DNA of 64,000 bases from Plectrocnemia conspersa. Lineage: Eukaryota > Arthropoda > Insecta > Trichoptera > Polycentropodidae. The stretch is from the NCBI GenBank assembly GCA_009617715.1, contig VTFK01000006.1:868001-932000 (forward strand), read 5' to 3'. Shown here in pieces: positions 36,758 to 48,869 of this stretch. The position numbers and the translations under genes were made by a program. The number at the start of each line of letters is the position of its first letter. Position 1 is the first letter of the stretch. A model generated the notes under the pieces. It saw only the letters and a program-made list of their open reading frames with translations, ran no database searches and was not told where the DNA came from.

Positions 36758-39700
36758 GGGATATTTTGATTCATCGTGGAAATGTACAAATGAATAAAAA
36801 TAAATATTTTCAGAGCCATACATGAAATAAAAAAAACATTTGGCTTAACTATTTGATATGATATAAAAATATTGTTTTAAACAATCTAAGAACTGCTGCT
36901 ATTCTCAAATATGCACATTTTATGCTTATACATACATAATATTTTTTAGTAATTGGCAATTTAGGACAAATTAAATCACATTAATTATATTTCAACTTTG
37001 TAGAAAGCAGGACACAGCAATTAAAATACATCTGGAAATAATGTAATAATTTTTAAATATGCACATTTTCAGAAGGACGTGTATGACGGTCCTTTTCGAC
37101 AATAGCAGACCAATGAAATGCTTTTACTGACTGACATATTTTTTTGTACATACATCTATGATCTGAAATAAAAGTGTTACAGATTTTTTTAATACATAAT
37201 ATGCTTGAACTAGCTCGATTTAAATAATATCATCACGATATTCCTCATTGAGAATAATAAAATCTAGGTAGCCCTAATGGATTATAATTACATAATAGTC
37301 ACTAATTCAGATTTTGCAGACACGATAGAAATTAAAAAACACTATGGTTTTTATGGAATTCAAGCCCAGTTTTACGTTTTTAATTTTATTGCTAACAATC
37401 TAGAAAACTCATATTTATAAATGATCTCTTAGTGAAAGTTTCAATGGTGAAAAATTTAGTTATTTTGATCTGTACAAAAACAAGTTATTAATACAACCAC
37501 TAAATATTAAATATGCGTTATACTGAGAGAATAATCCAAACATTATTAAGTTTACTCCTCGCTGTGTTGAGCGCTCAGCGAGCTTTTATACAAAAGCTCT
37601 GGCTCTCGCTTGTATCAAGACTGTGTATATATTTTTTAACCGCGGCGTTTCCACCGACTTCGAAATATTAAAATCTAGCGAAACGATGTATAGTATATCA
37701 TATCTTCACTTGCCTATGAAATTGGCCGATGTCTGCGAACGTGACGAACCGTACGGCAGCTGTCCAAAGTTTCAAAGTTTGAAATGACGAAAATAGCGCT
37801 ATAAATCGAGCGAGCTATTTCTAATAATAGTCAACTTACTATATATACTATAAGCGCGTAAGATAGTATCTGAGTAGAGAAAAAACAATCGCGATATAGT
37901 TAACGGGCGCAGATTACTACCGCACACCGCGAACATTTGAGAAGCGCCGCCGTGAAACGCGGTTCGATTGTTTACAAGCGGTTTCAAAGGAGGAAGCCGC
38001 TTTCTTAGACGTTATGGGATTCAAATAAAATTTCTTGTGTGTTTTTAATTGCTCTTTAAAAACCGCACCGTCGGTTCTTCTGCGGGAAAGCGCAACGAAA
38101 AGTTACTCCACTATGATTTATTGCACACTTTGGGGTCACTGCTACGTCTACGTCATTTTTAAACTTCTGAATTATATATGGATCATGGATCTTAGTAAGA
38201 TAGCCATATATTTATTTGACGCGATGAACCTTGGATTTAAGTGCTAATTTTTAAATTAATTATTGTCTTTTATAATCGATGGGAAATTTCACGCCACATA
38301 ATACATAATGCACAGGAACAACGGCAGATGTCTAATTTGACAACAGCTGGACCGAGCCCACAAAGAATATTATTCATATAATGTCCTTGGGTGAGCTTAT
38401 TGAAAGACTTATGAGATCATTCCATTTTTTAATGCTCATATCGCATTACTAACTATTTGGGATTATTCCTTTTCAGAGAGCACATTCTCGCAAACGACCG
38501 CTAGTCAAGATTCTCTAAACAAAGCCGCCCACCAAACACTTTTTTTGTGTTCGCGCCGCGTAAACACTCTTTTCCCAGTATCATTTCCTTTAAAGTTTTA
38601 TAATCCCCGTTTGAAGGAAGATAAAAAAAGAAATAAACTCGACAGGAGTTCATCTACGATGATGTAACGGCGCTGCGGCTCTTTGTTTACTTCCTAGTAA
38701 CGCCGCCGACATCAAAGGGGGGTGAACGCGTCAATCATAGATCTATGATCTATTTCTATCGATTCGATCGTTCGGTAGGTGAGAGGGCAGAGTACTTACC
38801 CGTCCGCTATAACGGATCAGAGATGCTATCAATTGAAAGCTTCTGAGATTCATTCGGAGTGATATTGTAAATCCAATTCATCGCGCGAAGAATCTGCATC
38901 ACGTATCCTGTGTCGTATGATAGACAAGCATTGAGTTTCCTAGCTGGAAACCACAATAAGTAAACAGCGGGCAGAGTCAAGGGGCGGTTGGACCCTATTG
39001 ATATTGTGGGAGGGTGTGGTCGTAACGCCCGCCACTCCATGGCCTTTCGAAATGCGCTTCCATCACGAACACGCCACTTCTTAAAGGCCCGACGGCAGAT
39101 TGATACGCATCCATCAACCCCCGAGGGGTCCGAGGAGACGTGTTCTCTCAAAGCAACATGGTCGTTCTCTCCAATGCACGTGAGACCCTAATTGAAGCAC
39201 TACCTGTAGTCGATTAACAAAATGAATGACTTTTGCCTTTAATTAGCTGACAAATGACTCGAGATTGCAGAATCCATCACATTAGCTGGTCATGGTTATA
39301 CATAATAATGTAATTTATATATAAATAATATTCATTCAAAACCTCTATTTAATATTAATAATATAATGAAGGCTCAGAAATAGTCATTTTCGCTCGAGTC
39401 ACAGACAAGAGATTCTAGCAACCCCTGGGCGTATTACGTGCCGCAGAAACAATGATCTAATTAGGAAACCATTCATCACAGACACGCATCCCTTATGGCC
39501 CCAATAAGCAATAATAATTGGAAACACCTCGCCCCACCTTCCCTCAGTTCCATGGTGAGTTGAACAACAAAGGATCGAATAATGGATCAAATGGATACGC
39601 TCACTTGCCAAACTCCCACACGGCACGAAAGCTCACCCGAAGGGCAAAACACACCCTCGCTCTTCTCGTAACAATTACGTAATTATTTTATTTACCGAAA

Positions 39701-40440
39701 TGCAACAGCGAACGCAAACACCTAAGAGAGAATCTTTTCGAGCGTGTATTTGTGAAATTAGGTCTGATGTTAAAACGGTGAAGTATGAAAAAGTTCATTG
39801 TGTCCTATTGTACACGAGAGAGTGGAGATGGCAAGACGGTTCTATTAGCGGGGAAAGGATGATGGATGTCCACGAACATCGAATCGAACATTGGGGATGC
39901 GAAAGGTGGAGACGTCACGCGATGCATTTCGGACGTTTCACTTTTTTTTTCTGTAAAAAATAAAATTCTAGGACATCAAACTGACTACGTCAAGGGGTGT
40001 GTAACGTTTGCAGACATTTGAATTTCAGCATCCCCGTAGTCAGGCAGACGCTGAAACTCACAGAGGGAGAGAAAACTCCATTCTCTGGTATTAGAACACG
40101 TCAATCTATTTTGCAACCGTAGAAATAAGAAAAAAAAAACGGTCGGGAGAGTGGAGTGGAGAGAAAGAGAGGGAATGAAAAATATTTCATTTTAACGAGA
40201 CGTCAGGTGGAAATTGGCGGTTTAGACGATGCCTGCAAAATTTCCACGACCAGAGTGGATAGGTACTGGCAGAATTGCGAGTACATTATTTTATATTGTA
40301 TTTTTAATAGTAAAAGGTTTGCTTTATATGAAATTTAAATCATGTTAGAAAAAAAATAATGAATATTCCCTGTAACTAATTTTATAAAGTAAAACGATAA
40401 AGTGATGTGTAACATTTAATAAACAAAACTAAAAGAGTTT
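36758..40440. other. AT-rich spacer, then GC-richer islands at 37560-38300, 38490-39210 and 39400-40290
   Basis: No gene recognised. Frames at 38807-39151 (-), 38988-39191 (+), 39399-39626 (-) and 39700-39963 (+) overlap or abut on opposite strands without known motifs. The islands are single-copy here and could be regulatory DNA. Confidence 0.3.
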
Positions 40441-41890
40441 TGGTACTGAAATGTCTTTCTATTTTATATATATTCTGGCGTAAACATAGTACGTGTTAAA
40501 TTTATTTTAAAAAATATTAGAATATAATCATATCTTTATGAATAGAAAAAAATATATTTTAATACATATTAAAACCACTGTTAAAAATTGCATTACTCAT
40601 TTTTTTGTACATAATGATTTATTTTTATTTTTAAAAAGAATAATAAATTTAAAACTACACAAAAATATTTTTTTTTAAATAAAAAAAAAATAGGTTTTTA
40701 GCTTTAAATTTATATAATTAAAATTAATTAAAAAAAATAGTCTATCAATTTTTTTTAATTAAATATAGTCTATCAATATATATTTTTATACCATATATAT
40801 ATTTTATTTGTTATAGTAAATTTAGTCAGTGTGACTAATAGTTATGATATTGTGTGCTTTATTTCAATTTTGACTACATTTTTTACTAAGATCAAAAAAT
40901 CTTAAATTATATGCGTTGATAGAAAATCTGTTATTAGATCTAAACTACATAATGCAATTATCTTAAATAATCAAAAATTTGCTACAAAAATCCAAAATCA
41001 GAAATAAAATTTATTCGGTTATTAGTTTTATTTGAATTCGATAAAAATATAAACTATAGCATAATAAAAAAAAAGTTTATGCTATTATTGTGTATATAAT
41101 TTTTTAATTAATAACATACTTTATTTTAATTCTGGATAATTTTTTTGCTACAAAGATACAATATCTTAAATTATATGTGGCATTATGTATTGATTGCAAA
41201 TCTCTTATTGGTTTTAATTACATGTTAATAGAGATACTACCTATGACAAAAACTGCAATATCCTTTCTACAATCATAACTCAAAACTACATAATAAAGTA
41301 CTTTAATTAAAAATATTTTTTGGCTCTCGATTATAATCCCACATTTTTAATATATAAAAATGATATGTTTTTCCTAAAATTATATTTTTTTCTTATTAAA
41401 AGGTACCATTATATTTCTACAAAATTAAATTTTTTTGCTATTGTTGTTATGTAAAGAGTACAAATATAATTGTTTTTTTATTGTATAACATGTATCGTTT
41501 TTTAGTGTGTGACTAATAGCTACGATATTATGTGTTTTATATCAATTTTGACTACATTTTTTTGCTAAAAATCTTAAATTAAATGTAGCATAATGCGTTG
41601 CTTCTAAGTCTGTTAATAGATCACAACTACATAATGTAATTATTTTAAATAATAAAAATTAGCTACAAAAATGCAAAATAAAAAAATAGTTTTAATTTGA
41701 ATTCAATAGAAATACTACTTGTGGCAAAAATTTCAATACACTTTTTTTATCGTACTTAAAACCGTAAAATGAATAATTAAAAAAATAGTTTTCAACCCTA
41801 AATTATAATAATGCATTTTCGATATTTTTTAAAATAAATCATTATAAAAAATTGCTCAAAAAAATATTTGTTTTGCTGTTATATACATAC
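40440..41890. repeat. AT-rich tandem array, unit about 680 bases
   Basis: GTGACTAATAGYTAYGATATT followed by CAATTTTGACTACATTTTTT occurs near 40829 and 41506 (677 bases apart). AATCTTAAATTA, GCATWATGCGTTGAT-like and AAACTACATAAT phrases follow in order in each unit. The array continues beyond the inserted element, at 44615-45020. Confidence 0.65.
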
Positions 41891-42584
41891 ATATAGAGTA
41901 CGCTCGGGATAAGGATTCCGGTTTGTTATTGTGTGCGTGAACTGTGTGGCTCAAAACAATTTCGCTCAGAATATTTATTTTTTTTATTTTAAAAGAAAAT
42001 ATATGTTTATTTAAGATACATACATCTGAGTTAAATTGGAAATTTCAACGGACAATTAAAAATATATTATATAATCGAAGAAACCAGACATTGATGTCAA
42101 TAATTAAATATTTGCAAACTTCAACATCTTTCACTAGTCAAAAAAATAATGAAGTCTTTAGCTATTCTTCAAAGGCAAAAAGATATAAAATCAGGAAAGA
42201 AATTATTTGCATATTGTTTAATGGCTCGACGACTCTATTAAATCATTAGAATCCATTGAATAAATTAAAAAATAATCATTGGCGCAACGATAAGAATAAT
42301 AACTTTTTTAAGCCTTACAGAGAATAGTGTAAAAAACCAACAACGTACGTATTAATGGAAAAATAATAAAAATATTTTAATTTACCGGTAAGAGAACGAA
42401 TAACTTACAGTGTATATTTGAAGCCTTAACACATTGAATACTGGGCATTATTCCTAAAAATGGAGCCGTGCAGCGGGGATTATTTGCGAAAATTAGGATA
42501 CAAACTTATTTTTTTTAAAACATCGTAACTCTTTAATTGGTCAACGTTTTAACGTCAAATTTTAAAAACAGATTTATGATGATC

Positions 42585-42663
42585 GTTTTTTTGTATTCGC
42601 AATGATAAAATCAGTAAACGTCAAACTGTGGATCGCGTACCAATAAAATAAAATATAATTTTT
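42585..42663 (+). repeat. Block shared with 48733-48808
   Basis: TTTTTTGTATTCGC-ATGAT-AAATCAGTAAACG then AAACTGTG and CAATAAAATAAAATAT occur here and, in the same orientation, at 48733-48808. A dispersed repeat therefore shares the inside of the TTAA insertion. Confidence 0.75.
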
Positions 42664-42799
42664 AGTTTAGAATAACCAAATATATATTTTTTTGAATAAA
42701 AACAATAAAGATAATAATAAAATGATGATAAAATACTGTTGTATATAATAAAAACCGAAAATATCTAATTTTGTGACCTATACAAGCAATTCAAAATTT

Positions 42800-43895
42800 T
42801 TAACACTTGACGGTCAAGTTACGCTGCGATATTTGCACGACACCCAACTGTCCAATTTCGAACAAACGTAACGTTTGCCTATGGCTAAATGTAATCTTTT
42901 ATTGTTTATGTATTATTATTTCATATTTCTGTTATAATTTATGTATTATTTTTTTATATAGTATATTTAATATAATTAAAAATTATCAGTGATTCTAAAC
43001 ATTTTATTGCTTTAATATTATATATTTACCACTTTTTGTATTTTTACCACACGGTACGCAATGTGTTAAAATAATGAAAAACGCGCACTTACTGTATACT
43101 TCGCATCCAATAAAGACTCGAACCACCAATATGCTTGGATAGTTACACAAATTAAAGTCCTAATTTTTGCAAATAATCCCCGCCGCACGCTCCATTTTTA
43201 GGAATAATGCCCGGTATTCAATGTGTTGGTAATTGAAAACATGTTGAGAACAGTTTATTTAATTTGAACAGATCGGGATCATTTCAGGTCTAAATATTAT
43301 AAAATATCACATTTGGGATTGATGAATCTGCATTTAAATGCCCACGATACCTCTACATACATATATATATATAACAGAAAATAATGATAAATAAAAAACA
43401 TTATATTTTATATTATAAAAATATGAATTTGATTTACTGTAATTTATTTCTTAGAAAATAGTATCAATAAATGAAGGAGTACGAAATAAATAAGCATTAC
43501 AAAAAAAATATATTGTAAACCTAACAAAATATAATAATGCAAAAAGTTGTAAAATAAATTAACGCAATTAAAAGTTGAGAATCACTGATTATTTTGTTAT
43601 AATGCTTCGGGTTGATAATATGTACTTAGATATTAGGTCTAGCTCAACATTTTTTTTTTATGCGGTTACCCTTTGAATATTTTTGGTTTTTTGTAATTTT
43701 GTAGATAAGAATTTCAAGAAACATATCTCTAAAAAAATTACCATCTTTACCTGAATCAAACCGATTAGGTGGGGTTTTTCGTTAACATTTTTATAACAGC
43801 GTGCGCTTAGCCTAACGGAAAAGTTACATTTGTTCGAAATTGGACGGTTGGGTGTCTTGCGAATATCGCCGCGTAAATCGACCGTTAAGTGTTAA
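42800..43895. mobile_element. Nested TTAA element with 84-bp inverted ends
   Basis: TTAA occurs at 42800-42803 and 43892-43895. The left arm (42804-42887) begins CACTTGACGGTCAAGTTACG and contains GACACCCAACTGTCCAATTT. The right arm (43808-43891) is its complement with modest divergence. The length is 1,088 bp with no transposase frame. It also contains, at 43149-43225, an inverted copy of the outer element's left end, and at 43047-43065 a GGTACGCAATGTG end before TTAA. The nest is therefore more complex than one insertion into another. Confidence 0.85.
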
Positions 43896-44205
43896 AAATT
43901 ATTTAAATATATTTATATATTATTGATACGTGATTCGCAATTTGGTATTGAGTGATTTCACTATTTCTAATAAATAATATGTGAGATAATTCCATAGAAA
44001 AAATTGTATATATATATGTAAGCATACATCTTGAAACGAATTTATTTTACCCGAGTTTTGAGCCTCTGGAATTTAGAATTTCTACTTTTTTGAACTATTT
44101 TTAGTTAATATGATATTAGTAACATCTGTAGGTAAATCCCTAAATAAATACGTTACAGTAAATACGCAGTTTACGTGGGTTTTTTTCGTATGAAGTTAAA
44201 ATGAC

Positions 44206-44273
44206 GAAACGCACAAATTTGTGCACACCGACGCAACGGAAGGTTTCTGAAACGCACAAATTTGTGCACACCG
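44206..44273. repeat. Two subterminal repeats with GCACAAATTTGTGC palindrome
   Basis: A 25-base block, GAAACGCACAAATTTG followed by TGCACACCG, occurs at 44206-44230 and 44249-44273, just inside the right end of the TTAA insertion. Each holds a perfect 14-bp palindrome. Subterminal repeats of this kind are common transposase-binding sites; that role is inferred. Confidence 0.8.
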
Positions 44274-44294
44274 TACGCAATGAGTTAATATCAA

Positions 44295-44394
44295 TTAACC
44301 CAGATATGCCCAAGAAATTTTGTTCTCCTTAAATTTCATTAATAAATAAAAAACAGTGGCACGAGTTTAGTGACAGTGGGCATATTTGGGTTAA
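44295..44394. mobile_element. piggyBac-derived MITE, 92 bp
   Basis: TTAA lies on both sides, with ends CCCAGATATGCCCAAG and (complement) CCCAAATATGCCCACTG. These match the right and left ends of the piggyBac element at 21390-23024. The same MITE at the same site is present in the other TIR-element copy (62809-62921). Here about 13 bp (including a CCCATGGG word) are deleted. Confidence 0.9.
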
Positions 44395-44614
44395 ACCAAT
44401 ATCAACACAAAATTATTTAAAATAAATCACTAGAGAAGATCGAACTTCTGTGCCACACTGCACTTTAATGACGAATACCAGCGTTGACGAATCAGCGACT
44501 GTCCTTAAAAGAGAAAGCGTGACAACGAAGTACACGCTACATCGCTTCTCCCTCTTATTACATGTACACGCACACAATAACAAACCGGCATCCTTATCCC
44601 TAGCGTACTCTACA

Positions 44615-45020
44615 TATATATATATATATAATCTATCAATGTGAATATATTTTTTAGCATATACTTTTTTATAGTCGGTTTAATCAGTGAGACTAAACGT
44701 TACTTAAACTACATAATAAATTATTTTAATTAAAAATAAGATTTGGCTCTAAAAATTTAATCACACATTTTTTATGTAGAAAAATGTTTTTGTACACTAA
44801 AATGTGGAGAAATTATATTTTTTGTATAAAAATGGCACTATAATATCTTAAAAAAATTATATTAATCTGGTATTATTGTTATGTATATTTTACAAATGAA
44901 CATGTTTTTTATCTTATAACATTTTTTTTTCTAAGAGATATAAAATCTTAAATTATATATAGCATTATGCGTTGATTGCAAAGCTGATATTAGTTTTAAT
45001 TCGATTTTGATAGAAATACT
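44615..45020. repeat. Continuation of the 680-base array
   Basis: GAGACTAAACGTTA, AAACTACATAATAAA, TTGGCTCTAAA and GCATTATGCGTTGATTGCAAA follow the order of the units at 40440-41890, resuming after the inserted element. Confidence 0.6.
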
Positions 45021-45044
45021 ATATATGTATGTATGTATGTATGT
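45021..45044. repeat. TATG microsatellite
   Basis: A short run of TATG tetranucleotides, about five units. Confidence 0.85.
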
Positions 45045-48000
45045 CAGAAAATCATTGCGATCACGACATGTATATGGAATAAATTTCTGAATAACTCCTA
45101 AATTTTTTAATAGACCTCAAACATATTTGAAAAAATATTACATAATAAACCGCTTTATTATTGTTTCTAGTAAAATAAGTATATTGTTATAAAATATTAT
45201 ATATAAATATATTTTTAAAGATAATATAGAAACGTTTATTTATAAAATTTAACGATTGAAATCGGTTAGTCGTGAATCAATTTCCAAACGTTTCACATAA
45301 ATAGTAAAAGTGACACCCTGTTATACATGCATACATTCATGCGTGCGGTTATTTTAAAATTCACCGAAATTCGAGTTGTTCTTTTAAAAAAAAAACTTTT
45401 GTACTTTTCCGAGTCTATATTGGTAATTCATGAAATTTTCCATACAAGGACGGCGTACCTGCAACCCTCGGCGGGTGAGTCGCCCCCGCAGGAGCCCGAC
45501 TCTGGAGAACGTACACATTCCCGCATACGTTTACCAGACTTTGACGTTGACATGACACGTCCGACCAAAAGAACGCTTTAAATATTGACAACGAGAGGTG
45601 GTACTCTATACGGCGGGTAGATAGTAAAGGTACCAAAAAAATACGCAGAAATGGCGCATGCAGGTGAGCCTACTACATATTCCCAGACCGGCACCTCTGT
45701 CTGAATTTATTAAACTATGAAAGAGTCAAAATGTTCGCCCCCTCTGCTTTCGGAATACCAATCTCCATTGCTCTCAATTTTGTGCGCCGCAAGACTACCC
45801 GCACCATCTCCGAGTCTCTTGCGACACATTTTCTTATGGCTCGTCCCAGGACGACGGCGTTTTTAGGCAGCCCTCTAGTTTTCTATTTTATATTCGAAAT
45901 AAAAACAAGCGCATAAAGATGAGACTTTACGAGAAAAATCATCTTCGGCGACATATACAACAAGCTTACAGGAATTTATGTGAGACGTTAACGAGCGATA
46001 AAGTTAAAAGTGCATCTGCAATGACCAAGCAGAGCTTTTGCGATTGTTCCCCAATTAGATCGAGTTTACGACTTTCAAGAATTTTAAAAGATGTATTGTA
46101 TAAACAACTACTTGAATTAAAACTATTTACAACTAAAGAAATGGTTTTATCAAGTAATAAAATATCAATAAACTGATTAAGAAATACATATGTGTCTGTA
46201 AAGCGTTAAAACATATTATGAGTATTCACAATCATTTTAATAAAATTTAACGATTTCTAATATGAAAAGCTTTAACTATCAGTGGTATTAATTGCATTTT
46301 ATTTATATGAATATAATCCGCTATTTCTAACTGATCTTCGCTGTGAGCAATAAAAATGATATAAAAACATACACGTCGTTTTTAACTTATATAATTTAAC
46401 CATACACATATAAAAAGTTTAAGTGACTTGTTAGTGGCGCATTATTTAATTTACGATTCAGTCAAGTTAAATGTTTATTATTTATATAAAAAAAAATATT
46501 TTATAACGCTTTAAGCATCGACATAAAATACGCTTTACAATATTTTAATGATCGATTAAATGTGTAATGTATTTTATTGTATTTTATTTTTTAATAGCAA
46601 TCGACACGATGCACTCGAAGAAAATTGAGTGAGCCGTCGTAAATCGGTAGTGTGCTTTTTTTTTTAAGTGCGCCAGTGATATAAAAACGAGGGAATGCGA
46701 TCACTCAATAAATTGGTGAACTTTGGGCGGCAGTAAAAGACCCGCCCGATATGTTTCGCCGCCCATGGCCGAGTGAATATTAGGTCTAAGATGCGATAAT
46801 ATTATTAGGAACGTAAAAAAGAGGAAAATGTCTTTACACACTGCGCGAATGGCCTTTTTACGACCGATCGTAAAATCTCCGCTCGACGCTTGAGATGAGC
46901 GTCGCGGCGCGACTTACGGCCGGTCCTGTGATCGTCGTATAAACGGGAGTAAATACACGTAGACGAAATAAAATATACGCGTATTAAAACCGCTTCCTAT
47001 TTCTGACTGGCACCAATCAATTATGTCGCTTTACGACCGGTAGAAAATAAACAGAAACTAGGTATTGAATCATAGCAGTAAAAATACGAGATCGATTTTT
47101 CACTCTATCGTGTGACACAAAGCGAGCTTATCACCTTATCTGACGGTCGGTGGCTGCGATGAAAAATAAACACACACAACTACCAGTCGCCTCTAATCTC
47201 CTGTAATAATACGAATGCGCGTATTTTTCTTCAAAAACCCACAAGCGTTGGGTAAATGTTTGCCAGCGGCGCTGCGCTGTCATCAGCATAGCTACTGTGT
47301 GTGCGCTGAGATACAATTTTATAACGAGCAACCGCTCACCTTGGAGAGCAAAGGCGTGATAAGACGTCGGAGGCTGTGAGCATCATCTGTGGAGCAATCC
47401 TTGTGCTAACAAGCCGAGTATGCACCGTGTTTGTATGCCAGATAGAGCGGTTTTTCAAAAAAGTAAAAGTTTTGTTACCCGCCGTAAAATATGTGAATGA
47501 GATGTGAACGTGAATTGAGATCGTTTTATCAACAACTTGTTTTGAATAAAGGCAAAATTTAAATATACACACATTAGACCCAAACAACCATTACTTAAAA
47601 ATATACCAAATACAATATAATCTTGGAGCTCAAAACTATTTTTAAATTGCCTTCCAAAAGCTCAGATTCACATTAATTAAAAGGATCGAACTATTTTTTC
47701 AATAGTTAATCTTAATTCATCAGATTGCTTCTTTGAGAAAATTAAAAGAGAATAAAAAAATAAAAAATATTTTACTTCCAGATGATTTTGATGAAAGATT
47801 TACGGATTTATGATGCATTTTTCGCATTGAGTGCCGATTTTTCAGTGCAAGTTAAATCATGAGATTAATTTATATACCTTATTATGTAATGCTAACGTCT
47901 GTAATTGTTGTATGATTGCTACATTTTGCATGAAAACAGCTATGTATCACTTGAAAATAGTTGATACCAAAAGATTTAAATTTAATTTAACTAAATATAA

Positions 48001-48690
48001 AATGAATCTAAACATTATTTCATTAAAATCATTAAAATATAAGAGAGAAATTCATATTGGATTTAAAAAAATGAGAAGCAATTCAGATTTATTAATTATA
48101 TTGTCTTACCTTGAAAAAATAATAAATTTTAAACTGTGAGAGAAATCCAAATTAATTTCAAAAAGAGAAAATATCATATTGTGTTACATATATAAAAAAT
48201 AGGCAAATTTCAGACGTAAGCAGTTTTAGAAAAAGAATGAGCAATAAAGATCTTCAATATTAATAATTTCTAGTACTCTGAATTTATCAAGTACCATTTT
48301 TTTTTAATTATTTTTTCTTTAAAATTTTCAATATAAATGTTTTAAGCTGATTCTCACTATAATTTCATAATACATTACATTAAAAAACAACCTCCCCAAA
48401 AAAAAAAGATTTCAAAGTGAGTGCCTAAAAATACAAATATGCCAGATATACTCAAAGGTTTCGAATTATGTGAAGCTGAAAATATAACAGATCTTTGCGT
48501 ATTTAGAAATACTACTGCTTTATTTTTATTGTTTTAGTTTAAAATACATAAAAAACTTATTTTCTTAAATGATAATAAACATAATACAAAAATGAAATAA
48601 TTTGGTTTGTAATCACTCCAATAAAAAAGTAATACTAAAACGTAACAATTATGTAAGTTAGTTTAATTATTTTTGCGACGATTATGATTT
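45045..48690. other. Spacer with GC-richer islands at 45440-45920 and 46590-47400
   Basis: No gene recognised. The frames at 45327-45581 (+), 45415-45636 (-), 45731-45916 (+) and 47131-47587 (-) have no family signature. The 46.6-47.4 kb island holds a palindrome, TTTTACGA-CCGA-TCGTAAAA (46856-46875), and a further TTTACGACCG at 47031. The word TTTACGA resembles Caudal/Abd-B-type homeodomain sites. 47.6-48.7 kb is plain AT-rich DNA. Confidence 0.3.
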
Positions 48691-48732
48691 TTGAATAATC
48701 ATATTTTTTTATTAGTTAGCGTTTTAAAATCG

Positions 48733-48808
48733 ATTATTTTTTGTATTCGCGATGATTAAATCAGTAAACGCTAAACTGTGAACCGCGTGGCAATAAAATA
48801 AAATATAT
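48733..48808 (+). repeat. Block shared with 42585-42663
   Basis: Same phrases in the same order as in the TTAA insertion at 42.4 kb. It lies just left of the TTA-flanked transposon copy 2. Confidence 0.75.
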
Positions 48809-48869
48809 ATTTTTATTTAAAAAAAAACGTTCTTTAACCAACTATTAGCGGCAAAACTTCAGGATATCT

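Larger units (their letters stand above)
42426..44288. mobile_element. TTAA-bounded insertion (1,855 bp) inside the TIR element
   Basis: TTAA lies on both sides (42426-42429 and 44285-44288). The ends read CACATTGAATACTGGGC (left) and, in complement, CTCATTGCGTACGGTGTGC (right). The copy at 62267 lacks this block: there GAAGCC is followed by TTGATATCAATTAACC, so a TTGA replaces the single TTAA. This confirms the boundaries independently. It contains another TTAA element (42800-43895). The short shared CWCATTG ends suggest a piggyBac-like family. No transposase frame was seen. Confidence 0.85.
41894..44612. mobile_element. TA-flanked TIR transposon, copy 1, with nested insertions
   Basis: The element runs from GAGTACGCTCGGGATAAGGA at 41896 to the inverted end at 44610, with TA on each side. 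Terminal inverted repeats are about 44 bp with a few mismatches. It interrupts the 680-base array. It matches the 869-bp copy at 62267-63139 along both halves; the extra 1.86 kb is a TTAA insertion at 42426-44288. The TA duplication suggests the Tc1/mariner superfamily, but the 101-codon frame at 41944-42249 shows no transposase motif, so the class is open and the element is probably non-autonomous. Confidence 0.88.
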
